Assembly: GCF_002802915.1 (NCBI RefSeq)
Contig: NZ_PEBJ01000007.1
Location: 1 to 58,714, forward strand
Length of the DNA stretch: 58,714 bases
Reading direction: 5' to 3'
Source: Bifidobacterium felsineum
Lineage (GTDB): Bacteria > Actinomycetota > Actinomycetes > Actinomycetales > Bifidobacteriaceae
Within the stretch, counting starts at the first letter, position 1. Every line of letters starts with the position of its first letter. This document shows, one piece after another, positions 7,498-18,900 of this stretch. Made by a program: the position numbers and the translations under genes. The notes under the pieces were generated by a model. It made no database searches and had not been told where the DNA came from. It saw only the letters and a program-made list of their open reading frames with translations.

Positions 7498-8048
7498 CAA
7501 CGGCAAACGGCGGGATTGAATTCGTCTTTGACGCGTTCCAGCACCAGGTCGCCGATCGGATTGGTTCCCGGGCCCATCACCAGGCTCTGGGCCAGCAGTG
7601 CGTGCAGGCACTTGACGCGTACAGGCATGCCGCCTGCGGACGTACCCTCGATATGCTCCTCGCTGTCGCCCAGGCGTGCGGCCAGCTCATGGCGGAATGC
7701 CAGATACAGCTGATGTGCCTCAGCGTAAGCGGCCTTCAGTTCCTCGTCTTCACCGAGCATTTCGTTGTACTGCTGCATCACGCCTGCCGCCTCCACATGG
7801 GAGGCCGCCTTCACGGCCTCGGGACCGGTCAGATAGCAGGTGGTCGGGAATGGAATGCCACCGGGCAATACCGGGCGGGTGATCACGGCCAGCGGGCGGC
7901 CGCACACGCATCGGGCGCCCACGGCCACCATGCCACGGGGGTAACGACCCAGCTGGCGCTGCACCAATTCGATGTCTTGGTCGGTGGCTGGCTGCGCCAT
8001 TACGGCATCAACTAGGGACTTCGCTTTGGCGTCGATATCGATGGTCAC
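7485..8048 (-). CDS. DUF501 family protein
   Basis: A 187-residue protein of the DUF501 family, found almost always beside ppx and the septum-initiator gene in actinobacteria. Recognisable parts are the N-terminal IELVQRQLGRYPRGMVAVGARC, the CVCGRP motif (about residues 47-52), PFPTTCYLTGP (about 66-76) and the C-terminal CLHALLAQSLVMGPGTNPIGD. The function is unknown. Paired cysteines (CVC and the terminal CRC) could bind metal, but this is only a possibility. It overlaps the divIC stop by four bases (8045-8048), so the pair is coupled. Its last codons lie within the tandem repeat before ppx. Confidence 0.88.
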   Translation of the reverse strand: MTIDIDAKAKSLVDAVMAQPATDQDIELVQRQLGRYPRGMVAVGARCVCGRPLAVITRPVLPGGIPFPTTCYLTGPEAVKAASHVEAAGVMQQYNEMLGEDEELKAAYAEAHQLYLAFRHELAARLGDSEEHIEGTSAGGMPVRVKCLHALLAQSLVMGPGTNPIGDLVLERVKDEFNPAVCRCTVL

Positions 8049-8617
8049 TGTTGGGTTCCCTCCCCTGTGGTGTTCTGATTGTCGTTCTGGTTGCCGCTTT
8101 GGCTGCTGTCTGTATTGCTGCTAGAGCCATTGGAGCTGCTGGAATCGCTGTTTGATTGATTCTTGCTGTCTATAGGCTCGTCGGCTTTCTTGAAGGAATA
8201 TGCGAGCTCGCTATACCAGGGCAGCACTTTTTTGCTTGAGTCCTGCGAGGAACCGGATTCCCCGGATTGCGTCTCCGTGCCGGTCACGGCCTCCGGATGC
8301 AGCACACGGACCGCCTGTTCGTCCGGGAACACGAATCCGAGACGTTCGCGCGCCTGCGCGGTGACATAGGCTTTGTCATCCCAACGTTTGATGTTGTTCT
8401 CGAGCTCCTGTTTTTTCGCTATCAGCGATGCCTCTTCACGTTTCAGGCCGTTCAGTTCGGCAAGATTCAATGCATACGTGTGGAAGGTGGAGACCAGTTG
8501 GATGGTTCCCAATGCTACGATGAACAGGGAGACGAAGAAGGCGATAGGTCCCGTGGCGCTCTTTTTCTTAGTGGGTTTGGTTTTGCCGCCAGTCTCGGCA
8601 CGGGATGACTTGCTCAT
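8045..8617 (-). CDS. divIC: Septum formation initiator (FtsB/DivIC) family protein
   Basis: The 190-residue protein has a basic cytoplasmic tail (residues 1-23), one membrane span (about 24-46, GPIAFFVSLFIVALGTIQLV), then a coiled coil (LAELNGLKREEASLIAKKQELENNIKRW, about 54-81) and the family's short conserved end ARERLGFVFPDEQAVRVL (about 89-106). The last 80 residues are low-complexity, rich in Ser, Asn, Gln and Asp, and would lie outside the membrane. FtsB/DivIC bridges FtsL and FtsQ in the divisome. No ribosome site precedes ATG 8617, and the start falls nine bases after a strong hairpin, so expression may be weak or use an internal or leaderless transcript. It is coupled to the DUF501 gene. 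Confidence 0.88.
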   Translation of the reverse strand: MSKSSRAETGGKTKPTKKKSATGPIAFFVSLFIVALGTIQLVSTFHTYALNLAELNGLKREEASLIAKKQELENNIKRWDDKAYVTAQARERLGFVFPDEQAVRVLHPEAVTGTETQSGESGSSQDSSKKVLPWYSELAYSFKKADEPIDSKNQSNSDSSSSNGSSSNTDSSQSGNQNDNQNTTGEGTQQ

Positions 8618-8625
8618 GTTTCATG

Positions 8626-8665
8626 AAAATACCCGCCACATTCGACTTGACGAATGCAGCGGGTA
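8626..8665 (-). terminator. eno terminator
   Basis: The arms ACCCGC..CATTCG (8631-8644) and CGAATG..GCGGGT (8651-8664) form a long stem broken by one 2 x 2 mismatch, around a 6-base loop. On the minus strand the stem is followed by ATTTTC. It ends eno transcription just before divIC. Confidence 0.8.
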
Positions 8666-8707
8666 TTGAGCTTCAGTGGAATATCACGCCTTTACGGGCG
8701 TTTCAAT

Positions 8708-10015
<1,308 letters not shown>

Positions 10016-10094
10016 TTAAAACGGTTGTGTATCTAATGACAGTCATAAGACTAGTGCGATTTGTGGACGTTGTGAACGACACGCCCAAAAATAG

Positions 10095-10108
10095 TGTGAG
10101 CGCTCACA
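10095..10108. promoter_or_regulatory. LacI-family operator upstream of eno
   Basis: TGTGAGCGCTCACA is a perfect 14-bp palindrome with the central CG typical of LacI/GalR operators. It lies 89 bp upstream of the eno GTG start, near a possible -35/-10 pair (TTCACA, 17 bases, TAGTCT on the minus strand). In bifidobacteria LacI-type global regulators such as AraQ are reported or predicted to control central glycolytic genes; assigning this site to AraQ is inference. Confidence 0.7.
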
Positions 10109-10177
10109 TTATTCATCGGCTTGCGGCGAACTACTCGGACGGCCCGCTTTTCGCCGGCTTGGCACCACACGGTGTGA

Positions 10178-11089
10178 TCACTCGGCTTGCGTCTCATTGA
10201 GATAGTCGAGCTCGCTATTGCTGAGCATCAGTCTCACAGCTTGGAATGAATCCTCGATCTCCCGTGGATTGCGGGCGGAAGGAATCGTGAACAGCTGAGG
10301 GTATTGCGCGAGCTCCCAGGCAAGCGTGACCCGCTGATACGAGCAGTCATGAGCCTTGGCGATTTCGCGGAATCGGTCGAACAGATGCTCGTTGAAGGGG
10401 TCGAGGAATCCGCCGAGCGGCGACCAGCAGACGAATGCCAAGCCGAGCCTCTCGCAGGTCTCCATCGTGTGTTCCGGGTCACGATGCACCGGGGAGAACT
10501 GGTTTTGGACGGCCACCAATCGGCTGCCGAGGATTCTGTGCGCGGTTTCGATGTCCTCATTGCCGATGCGGGAGATGCCGACCGCCTTGGCGACGCCTTC
10601 ATCAACCAGCTGCTTCAGCGCTTCCATCTGCTCCTCATAAGGCACTTGCGGATCGTTGCAGTGCGAGTACAGCAAGTCGAGCGTATCGACACCGAGGCGG
10701 CGGGCGGATTCCTTGGCGTTGGCGATCATCGTTTCCGGGCGGGCGTCGGCCTGCCAGCCATAGTGGCCTTGTTCGTCGAGCGTGCGCAGCCAACCGGTTT
10801 TGGTGGCCACAAGCACCTCGTCCTTCGGGCCGTTCCAGCTTGCGAGCGCATCGCGGACCAGATACTCGCCATAGCCCATGTCCTGCGGCTCTCCGGTGCC
10901 CGGTTTGCTCGGCAAGTAATACGACCAGGCGGTGTCGAGGTACCGCACGCCAAGATCGAGGGCCTTGTGAATCGTTGCGATGGCCTCATCGCGATCGGCT
11001 GGCCGGCCTTCAATCGCGAGCGCCATCGTGCCCATGCCCAAGCGCGGGATTTCATAACCGGCAAGCGTTGCCGTGTTCCGATAATTCAT
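10178..11089 (-). CDS. Aldo/keto reductase
   Basis: A 303-residue NADPH-dependent aldo/keto reductase. I choose ATG 11089, with GGAGG eight bases upstream; it overlaps the mfd stop as ATGA (11086-11089), so translation is coupled. The TIM-barrel tetrad is present: Asp in YLDTAWSYY with the Tyr a few residues later, Lys in VATKTGW and His in LLYSHCND. SPLGGFLDPF and the AQYPQLFTIPSARNPREI cofactor loop follow. The substrate is unknown. It is the last gene of the pth–mfd–AKR series; the link with repair looks positional rather than functional. Confidence 0.92.
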   Translation of the reverse strand: MNYRNTATLAGYEIPRLGMGTMALAIEGRPADRDEAIATIHKALDLGVRYLDTAWSYYLPSKPGTGEPQDMGYGEYLVRDALASWNGPKDEVLVATKTGWLRTLDEQGHYGWQADARPETMIANAKESARRLGVDTLDLLYSHCNDPQVPYEEQMEALKQLVDEGVAKAVGISRIGNEDIETAHRILGSRLVAVQNQFSPVHRDPEHTMETCERLGLAFVCWSPLGGFLDPFNEHLFDRFREIAKAHDCSYQRVTLAWELAQYPQLFTIPSARNPREIEDSFQAVRLMLSNSELDYLNETQAE

Positions 11090-14000
11090 CGTCGTAGCCT
11101 CCATGCTAAATCGTCCAGCAACTGGTTGGTCCATAGAACGATTTGGTCGGAGCTCATCGGACCCTGACCGAGCGAACCGTTAAATGGCGCCGGAATCAGC
11201 AGCTGATGGGTGACCGGGCGGTATTGGGCGCCCTTGTAGATCCTCGCCATGCGCATCTGGATGGATTCGGGCGGATCGATGCGGCCGATGCGCACGCGGT
11301 TGGACTGCGCGAGGATTTCCGAAACGCCAAGCTTCCTGGCTTTGAACTTCAAGCGTGCCACGTCGAACAGGGTCTCGAATTCCACCGGAGGCTTGCCGTA
11401 GCGGTCGGTGAGTTCCTCCTGAAGATCCTTGAGGTCGTTCTCGTTGCGCGCGGAGGCGAGCTTGCGGTATGCCTCCAGACGCAGTTTGTCGGAGTCGATG
11501 TAGTCCACAGGGATGGACGCTTCGATGGGTAGGTCGACGGACACGGAAATCGGTTCGACAGTCTCTTCGGGCTCCTTGTATTTCTCCACGGCTTCGGAGA
11601 CCATGCGCACGTAGAGGTCGAAGCCCACGCCTTCGATGTGGCCGGACTGTTCGTCGCCCAGCAGGTTGCCGGTGCCGCGCAATTCCAGGTCCTTCATGGC
11701 CACGTCGAATCCGGAGCCCAATGCGGTGTTTTGCGCGATGGTGGCGAGTCGGTCGTGTGACTGTTCGGTCATCGGCTTGGTCGGATCGTACAGGAAGTAG
11801 GCGTATGCGCGTTCTCGGCCACGGCCCACGCGGCCACGCAGCTGATGCAATTGGGACAGACCGAACCGGTCGGCATGGTCCACGATCAGCGTATTGGCAT
11901 TGGAGATATCAAGGCCGGTTTCGATGATCGTGGTGCATACGAGCACGTCGATGTCACGGTGCCAGAAGTCGCGGATGATCTGGTCGAGCTGCTTCTCCCC
12001 CATCTTGCCGTGTGCGATGCCCACGCGCGCTTCGGGTACAAGCGTGTGGATCTTGTCGGCGATATGGGAAATGTCCTGCACGCGGTTGTGCACGTAGAAC
12101 ACCTGGCCGCCGCGCAGGAGTTCACGACGCACGGCCGCGGTGACCTGCGCGTCCTCGTAGGCTCCCACATAGGTGAGCACCGGCAGTCGGTCCTCAGGCG
12201 GCGTGGCCAGCGTCGACATTTCGCGGATGCCGGTCACCGCCATTTCGAGCGTGCGCGGGATAGGCGTTGCGGAGAGGGAGAGCACATCCACATTGGTTCT
12301 CAGGGCTTTCAGCGTTTCCTTATGTTCCACGCCGAAACGCTGCTCCTCATCGATGATGACGAGACCCAGGTCCTTGAATTTGATTTTCGGGTTCAGCAGC
12401 TTGTGCGTGCCGATGCCCACATCCACCGAGCCGGCGGCGAGCCCCTCGATGGTGTCGTTGATTTCCTTGGTGGTCTGGAATCGGCTCATGGCCGCCACAT
12501 CCACCGGGAAGCCTTCGAAGCGTTCGGTGAACGTCTCATAATGCTGCTGCACGAGCAGTGTGGTGGGCACGAGCACGGCCACCTGCTTGCCATCCTGCAC
12601 GGCTTTGAAGGCGGCACGCACGGCGATTTCGGTTTTGCCGAAGCCCACGTCGCCGCAGATCAGACGGTCCATCGGCACCGGCTTCTCCATATCCGCCTTG
12701 ACTTCGTCGATCGTGGTGAGCTGGTCGGCGGTCTCCTGGTAGGGGAACGCATCCTCCAGCTCCTTCTGCCACGGGGTGTCCGGGCTGAACGCGAAGCCTT
12801 TCGCGCGCTGGCGGGCTGAGTAGAGCTTGATCAGATCGTCGGCGATTTCGTGCACATGCTTGCGGGCCTTAGCCTTGGTCGCCGCCCAGTCGGAACCGCC
12901 GAGCTTGTTGAGCTTCGGGGCTTCGGCACCGATGTATTTGCTGACCTGATCGAGCTGGTCGGTGGGAATGAACAGCTTATCCGCTGGCGCGCCTCGCTTG
13001 GAGGGCGCGTATTCGATGACCAGGTATTCGCGGGTGGTGCGGTTCGCGCCGGTGCCGATGGTACGCTGACGCATTTCCACGAATCGGCCGATGCCGTGCT
13101 GCTCATGCACCACGTAATCGCCCTTCTTGAGTTCCACCAAATCGATGGCCTTGCGGCGGCGTTTCGGTGTTTTGGCCACCGCCACAGCCGAGGTGCGGCC
13201 GGTCAGATCACGCTCGGTGAGCAATGCGATTTTGGCGGCCTTGTCGACGAAACCATCGATGGCCTGCGAACGGATGCAATCGAACGTGGTGATACCGGTG
13301 GTGTTGATCGCGCGTTTGAGCCTGGCCAAGGTGCCGGCTGCGGCAGCGGTGATGGTGACCTGGAATCCGGCGTCGATCAGTCCTTCGATGCCTTGTGCAG
13401 CTTTGGTTTCATTGCCGCGGAATTCCGCCGGATTCTGTGCGTCAAGCTGCACATGGCCGGGCAGGGTGGCGTCCACGCCGAAGCTGGTCAGACGAATCAC
13501 ATCATGTTCGGAGTATTCAAGCGAACTGATGGTTTCCGAATAGTCAAGGAAGCTGGCCTCGTCGAAGCTGATGGGTGCGCCGGCGCCGTGGCCGGATGCG
13601 GCCACATGCCAGCTGGCTGCCAGGAATTCGTTGGCGGTCTTAGCCAGGTCTTCAGCGGAGCGGCGCAGCTTTTCAGGGTCGCTCAGCACGATGACTGCGT
13701 GCTTGGGCAGCATCGAACTTACGGGTTCGAGATGGTCCACGAGCGCGGGCATCAGGGATTCCATGCCCTCGACCGGAATGGCGTTGGCGATGGATTCGAG
13801 CATGTCTTCGGCGTTGGGAATCGAACCGATCAATGCTTTGGCGCGTTCACGCACCGCGTCGGTCAATTGCAGTTCACGGCATGCGGTGGCCCAAATGGTA
13901 TTGAGGCCCTTGCCATAGGTGCGCTGGTCGGAAGCGTGGAATTCCTTGATGGTGTCGATCTCGTCGCCAAAGAATTCGATGCGTACAGGGTGGGGCGCTG

Positions 14001-14688
14001 TAGGCGGGAAAACGTCGAGTATGCCGCCGCGGACCGCGAATTCGCCGCGGTCCATGACCAAATCCACGCGCGTGTAGGCGTTCTCGATGAGTCGCTTGGC
14101 GGCCTCGTCGAGAGCGAGCTCCTCCCCTACCGTGAATACCAATGGTTCCACGTCGCCGAGGCCTTTGACCACCGGCTGAATTAGCGAGCGAATCGGCATC
14201 ACGAGAATGCGGATGGGGCCGAACATCGGATTGTTCTGATTCGGGTGCTTCAAACGGCGGAATACGGCCATACGGCTGGCCACCGTGTCCGCGCGCGGAC
14301 TCAGTCGCTCATGCGGCAGCGTTTCCCATGCCTCCAATTGGGCGATGTCGTTCGGGTCGCCGTCATACCAGGAGCGCAGTGCTCCCACGGTCTCCTCGGC
14401 TTCGCGACCGGAGGCCACCACCATGACCACCGGCCTGCCGGGCTTGCCGTTGACACCTTGTCCGATTGCAGCCACCAATGCCGGGCGCAGACCTTCCGGC
14501 ATGCCGACCAGTAGCGAGGGATCAGCGGCGTTTTCGCTGGGCTCGATCTCACCGGCCGCAAGAGACTGAAAATTTGGATCGTGGGTCAGCTCGCTTAATA
14601 CGCCGGCGAGGGAACCATTAATGGGCTGCCCGTTCGCCGCTGCGGTGATGGCGGACGCGTCGGCGGATTTTGCGGCGTCAGCGGCCAT
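11086..14688 (-). CDS. mfd: Transcription-repair coupling factor Mfd
   Basis: Starting at ATG 14688 (AGGAG seven bases upstream) the protein has 1200 residues, normal for Mfd. Order: UvrB-like N-terminal region with GREAEETVGALRSW and AWETLPHERLSPRADT; RNA-polymerase interaction domain around LKKGDYVVHEQHGIGRF; helicase domain with Walker A GDVGFGKTEIAVRAAF, motif II DEEQRFGV and SATPIPRTLEMA; motif VI HQLRGRVGRGRERAYAYF; and the C-terminal TRCF domain from VDLPIEASIPVDYI. Mfd displaces RNA polymerase stalled at lesions and recruits UvrA. The start overlaps the end of pth by 11 bp, and the end overlaps the aldo/keto reductase start by four. Longer upstream frames lie wholly in pth. Confidence 0.97.
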   Translation of the reverse strand: MAADAAKSADASAITAAANGQPINGSLAGVLSELTHDPNFQSLAAGEIEPSENAADPSLLVGMPEGLRPALVAAIGQGVNGKPGRPVVMVVASGREAEETVGALRSWYDGDPNDIAQLEAWETLPHERLSPRADTVASRMAVFRRLKHPNQNNPMFGPIRILVMPIRSLIQPVVKGLGDVEPLVFTVGEELALDEAAKRLIENAYTRVDLVMDRGEFAVRGGILDVFPPTAPHPVRIEFFGDEIDTIKEFHASDQRTYGKGLNTIWATACRELQLTDAVRERAKALIGSIPNAEDMLESIANAIPVEGMESLMPALVDHLEPVSSMLPKHAVIVLSDPEKLRRSAEDLAKTANEFLAASWHVAASGHGAGAPISFDEASFLDYSETISSLEYSEHDVIRLTSFGVDATLPGHVQLDAQNPAEFRGNETKAAQGIEGLIDAGFQVTITAAAAGTLARLKRAINTTGITTFDCIRSQAIDGFVDKAAKIALLTERDLTGRTSAVAVAKTPKRRRKAIDLVELKKGDYVVHEQHGIGRFVEMRQRTIGTGANRTTREYLVIEYAPSKRGAPADKLFIPTDQLDQVSKYIGAEAPKLNKLGGSDWAATKAKARKHVHEIADDLIKLYSARQRAKGFAFSPDTPWQKELEDAFPYQETADQLTTIDEVKADMEKPVPMDRLICGDVGFGKTEIAVRAAFKAVQDGKQVAVLVPTTLLVQQHYETFTERFEGFPVDVAAMSRFQTTKEINDTIEGLAAGSVDVGIGTHKLLNPKIKFKDLGLVIIDEEQRFGVEHKETLKALRTNVDVLSLSATPIPRTLEMAVTGIREMSTLATPPEDRLPVLTYVGAYEDAQVTAAVRRELLRGGQVFYVHNRVQDISHIADKIHTLVPEARVGIAHGKMGEKQLDQIIRDFWHRDIDVLVCTTIIETGLDISNANTLIVDHADRFGLSQLHQLRGRVGRGRERAYAYFLYDPTKPMTEQSHDRLATIAQNTALGSGFDVAMKDLELRGTGNLLGDEQSGHIEGVGFDLYVRMVSEAVEKYKEPEETVEPISVSVDLPIEASIPVDYIDSDKLRLEAYRKLASARNENDLKDLQEELTDRYGKPPVEFETLFDVARLKFKARKLGVSEILAQSNRVRIGRIDPPESIQMRMARIYKGAQYRPVTHQLLIPAPFNGSLGQGPMSSDQIVLWTNQLLDDLAWRLRR

Positions 14689-15277
14689 TGAACTTCTCCT
14701 GGGTCTTGGCGAGCCCCTTGAAAATGATGTCTTCGGCGGCGTCGGCACCATCGGCCAGGAAGTCCGGCAGCTGCTTGCGCTGGTCTGGCCCGAATCCGCC
14801 AAGCACCCAGTTCACCGTGTTGTCGTGTGCGTTGGGGCCACGCTTGGCATGGCCGACGCCCATGCGAACGCGCGCGTATTTCGGTGTGCCCAGAGAGCGG
14901 TCGATGGATTTAATGCCGTTATGCCCACCGGCGGAACCGCCGGCCTTGACCTTGATACGGCCGAATTCCAAGTCCATGTCATCGTGGATCACAACGATAT
15001 GGTCCGGCTCAATTTGGTAATAGGCGGCGATGGAGGCCACGGCATTGCCGGACTCGTTCATGTAGGTCAAAGGTTTGGCGAGGAAGAACTTCACCGTGCG
15101 GCCGTCGAGATTCATCGTGCTTTTGCCCAGCATGGCCAGACCCTTGTGATCGGCGAAGTTCACCGTCCAACGTTCGGCCAGCACATCCGCCACCATGAAG
15201 CCCATGTTGTGGCGCGTGCCTTCATATTTCTTACCCGGGTTGCCCAGTCCTGCAATCAGCCAAAAATCCGATGCCAT
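14678..15277 (-). CDS. pth: Peptidyl-tRNA hydrolase
   Basis: A 199-residue Pth that frees tRNA from dropped-off peptidyl-tRNA. The family signatures are WLIAGLGNPGKKYEGTRHNMG (residues 6-26, catalytic His in RHN), PLTYMNESGNAV (about 70-81), HDDMDLEFG (catalytic Asp) and GSAGGHNGIKSI. Gene order pth–mfd is common in actinobacteria; here the mfd start lies inside the last codons of pth. ATG 15277 is preceded by AAGGAGAAAC on the minus strand. Confidence 0.96.
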   Translation of the reverse strand: MASDFWLIAGLGNPGKKYEGTRHNMGFMVADVLAERWTVNFADHKGLAMLGKSTMNLDGRTVKFFLAKPLTYMNESGNAVASIAAYYQIEPDHIVVIHDDMDLEFGRIKVKAGGSAGGHNGIKSIDRSLGTPKYARVRMGVGHAKRGPNAHDNTVNWVLGGFGPDQRKQLPDFLADGADAAEDIIFKGLAKTQEKFNGR

Positions 15278-15347
15278 GTTTCTCCTTCACAGCCTTATCA
15301 ACTTGGAAGATTGTACCCTGACCCCTTCGGCAACCCTTTCGGCACAA

Positions 15348-15851
15348 TTACAGATCCAAATACCAGTACGACATATCGCGCATGGTTCCGGTGGAATCAG
15401 TGGCGGCAGCCGGCATCAAGCCGAATTGAGTGAATCCGAAGCGGTGCATCAATGCAATGGAACCGGCATTGTCGGCGAAGATGATGCCGCACGCCTTGCG
15501 CATATGGCGGGCACGGGCTTCATCCAGCAAATGCTGGAGCATGAAGGTGCCCACGCCTTTGCCTTGCCATGCGGGGTCGATGTAGTAGGCAAGATCGGTG
15601 ACGCCATCGTATCCGGCGCGATCATAGAACACGGACAGTGCGCCAAAACCGATGGCCTGCCCGGGCTTTTCGGATGATTCGACCACGAATACGCCATACG
15701 GCGGCTTGTGCGAGTCCACCCAAGCCTGACGTTGCTCAAACGTTCTTGGAGTCAAATCAGCAGTGGCTCCGCCCGCGATGACGGAAGCATTATAGATGTC
15801 GGTGATGGCTGTGAGGTCGGAGGCGGCCGCGGCGCGGAAGGTATATGGCAT
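15348..15851 (-). CDS. GNAT family N-acetyltransferase (PAT/bar-like)
   Basis: A 167-residue acetyltransferase from ATG 15851. The arrangement MPYTFRAAAASDLTAITDIYNASV, TPRTFEQRQAWVDSH, GVTDLAYYIDPAWQGKGVGTFMLQHLLDEA (acetyl-CoA motif A, about residues 83-112) and GSIALMHRFGFTQFGL matches the phosphinothricin-acetyltransferase-like GNAT branch. The acceptor is unknown and need not be an antibiotic. No ribosome site is visible; the alternative ATG at 15869 lacks one too. The 5' region lies inside a 16-bp inverted repeat (15864-15915), which could sequester the start or end transcription from the upstream gene. Confidence 0.85.
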   Translation of the reverse strand: MPYTFRAAAASDLTAITDIYNASVIAGGATADLTPRTFEQRQAWVDSHKPPYGVFVVESSEKPGQAIGFGALSVFYDRAGYDGVTDLAYYIDPAWQGKGVGTFMLQHLLDEARARHMRKACGIIFADNAGSIALMHRFGFTQFGLMPAAATDSTGTMRDMSYWYLDL

Positions 15852-15863
15852 GGTTGTAGACAA

Positions 15864-15915
15864 TAGCATTCGGCGCTGGCGCACAGCATAAACTGTTCAC
15901 CAGCGCCGAATGCTA
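15864..15915. terminator. 16-bp perfect inverted repeat after the UPF0182 gene
   Basis: The arms 15864-15879 and 15900-15915 are perfectly complementary with a 20-base loop. The site begins nine bases after the UPF0182 stop codon on the minus strand, so it is a likely terminator, but it has no U-tract and reaches to within 13 bases of the acetyltransferase ATG. Confidence 0.65.
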
Positions 15916-15923
15916 GTCAATTG

Positions 15924-18900
15924 TTACTTGTCGAGCTCGATGGCCTTGTTGATGGCGTCTTCGAGCTTCTTTTGAGCCTCGCCGTAGGCGGTCCAGTCGC
16001 CATTCTTCATGGCGTCCTGGCTGTCCTTCATGGCTTGGGAAGCATCATTCAGCGCCTGCTGGAGCTCAGGGCTGCGCGAGGCGTTGGACTGCGTGCCGGA
16101 GGAGGCCTGACCAGACGATTGGGAGCTATTACTCTGCCCGGTCTGGTCGGAACCGGTCTGGTCGGAACCTGTCTGGTTGTCGGATTTGTCCGAACCGGTC
16201 GCATTGCTGGACGAGCTTGAAGCATTCGAATCGTTGGCGTTCTCGGCATCACCGGCATTCGCGCCGGAATCGCCACCGAACACCTGGTCAAGCGCCTCAT
16301 CGAGGGTATCCGCGAAACCGACCTGATCGCCGAAGGCCACCAGGGTCTTCTTCAGCAGCGGGAAGGATGTGGCGCCCGAAGACTTCACGTACACCGGCTG
16401 CACGTAGACCAGACCGCCGCCGAGCGGCAGGGTCAACAGGTTGCCTCGCACCACCTTGGTGTCGCCGGATTGCAACAGGTTCAGTTCCTTGGACACATCG
16501 GCGTTGGCGTTGAAGTTGTTTTGCGCCTGGCCCGGGCCCGGCACGTTGGAATCCTTCGGCAGTTCCTGCAGTCGGATGGTGCCGTAGTTCGGGCCGATCT
16601 TGCCTTTCTGGTTGCCGGCGTCGGAATCCACCGAAAGGAATCCGGTCAGGATTTCACGGGTGGACTGACCTGCCGGAATGTAGGTGGAGGTCAGCGAGAA
16701 CACCGGTTCCTTGGTGCCGCCGGTTTGCAGCGTCAGATAGTACGGCGGCTGGAGGATGTCCTGGTCCTGCTGGGCCTGGGATTCGGTGGGGTCCACCGGC
16801 GTCTGCCAGAAATCCTCACCGGAGTAGTACTGGCTGGCGGAGGTCACATGGTACTTGGAGAGCAGTTCGCGCTGCACCTTGAACAGGCTTTCCGGGTAGC
16901 GCATGTGGCTCATCAGGTCGCCGGAAATCTCGCTCAACTGGTGGTACTGGCCCGGGAAGATCTGTTCCCATGCCTTGATCACCGGGTCGGAGGTGTCCCA
17001 CACGTACAGGTCCACGGAACCGTCATAGGCGTCGACGGTGGCCTTGACCGAGTTGCGGATGTAGTTGGCCTGCTGTGAGCCCAACGAGGAGACCGTCGAG
17101 GAGGAGACCGTGGTGGAATCCTGGGTGGCGGTGCCGAGGTTGGTCATCTGCGAGTACGGGTAGGCGTCGGAGGTGGTGTAGCCGTCCACAATCCACTTGA
17201 CGCGGCCATCGACCACTGCCGGGTAGACGCGGCCATCGAGCGTCAGATATGGCGCCACTTTGGCCACGCGCTCCTTCGGGGAGCGATCGTAGAGAATCTG
17301 CGATGCGGAGGTCACACGGTCGGAGAACAGGATCTGATCGGAACCGAATCGAATCGCATACAGCAGTCGGGACAGCAGATTGCCCACCAAAGGGCCGCCG
17401 TTGCCCTTGAACGTGGTCAACGCGCCTTCGGAGCCGGTCGGGTAATCGAACTCCCATGGCTGGGTGCCACTTGGAGCACCGACGATGGAGTATTCGGTGG
17501 TGTTCGGGGAGAAGTAGATGCGTGGCTCGTACTTCTGGGATTCGGTGAGCTTGCCTTGGGTCGGGATGCCGGATTCGAAGAATTCCGGCTGGCCGTCGGC
17601 GGTGACCTTGTTGCCGTAGGCGGCCACCACGCCGTAACCGTGGGTGTACACGGTGTGGTCGTTCACCCAGTTGCGGTTGTCGTTGCCGTCCAAATCGAGC
17701 TCACGGGCGGCGATCACCGTGTCTTGGGAGACGCCATCCACATCGTATTTGTCAACGGCGAGCGTGTCCGCGAAGGTGTAGTACTGCTTGGATTGCTGTA
17801 GCTGCTTGAACGTGGGGCTTACGACCTGCGGATCCAGCAGACGGATCTGAGCGGTGGTGTCCGCCTCCTTGGCGAGCGCGCCCTGCTCACCCTTGTTGGT
17901 GACCTTGTAGTTTTCGGTCTTGAGCTTATCGAGCCCGTAAGCGGCACGGGTGGCGTCGATGTTGCGCTGGATGTAGGTGGATTCCATTTCCTGCGCGTTC
18001 GGGTTCACGCGGAAACGCTGCAGCAATGCCGGCCATGCAATGGTGAGCACCATGGCCACAACCACGGTGGCGGCGATGGAAATCACCGGCACACGCCATG
18101 CCTTCAATGCGGCGGAAGCGCGTACGCCAAGGGAAGCAGGGCCTTCCAACGCATGCGACTGCATCAGCCAGACGCCGAGCACCACGCCAAGAATTGCGGT
18201 GATTACAGCCATGATGATGGTGACCGGGATATTCGCATGTACCGCGGTGTAGGAGGCACCGGTGATGCGGGAGCCCTGCACGGTGAGCTGGTCGAATACG
18301 CTGAACGCCTGACGCACAGCCCAGGCAAGCATGTTAAAGATCAGCCAGATGCCAAGCTGACGACGGGCGCGCTTGGTGATGGAGAACAGTCCGCGGCCGT
18401 TCACCGGCATGGTGACGCGAATACCGCCCATCAGCACATGGGTAATGAGCGAGAACACCAGGCCCACGCCGAGCAGCATGGATACGGCGGCCAGCACCAG
18501 CTTCAGGCCGGGAAGCACGAACACGTAGAAGCCATTATCGAGGCCGAATTGCGGATCGTTGACGCCGAAGCTCTGCGCATGGAACATAAGCAGGATCTCG
18601 CTCCAGTTCGCGTTGAACTGGGCACCGAAAATCGCGCCGACAATCAGCGAGATCACCACCGCCACGCGGCGCGCGGTTTTGGAGCTGAAGGATTTACCGA
18701 CTTCCACCACGGCTCCGTTGATGCGGATGGTGGAGCCGTCCGCCGAATCCGGGCGGGCGCGGATGGCCAGCCAGGCAGCAAGGAAACCAGTCAGGGCCAT
18801 GAGCAGTGCGTAGGCCACCCATAGGCCGACTTTGACGCCGAGCTGCACCCAGACCACGGATTGGAAGCCGAGCTGGCCGTACCACATCAAATCGGTGATG

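Noticed and set aside
12850..14184. Open frame of 444 codons antisense to mfd
   Set aside because: It is a shadow of a long GC-rich gene without a ribosome site.
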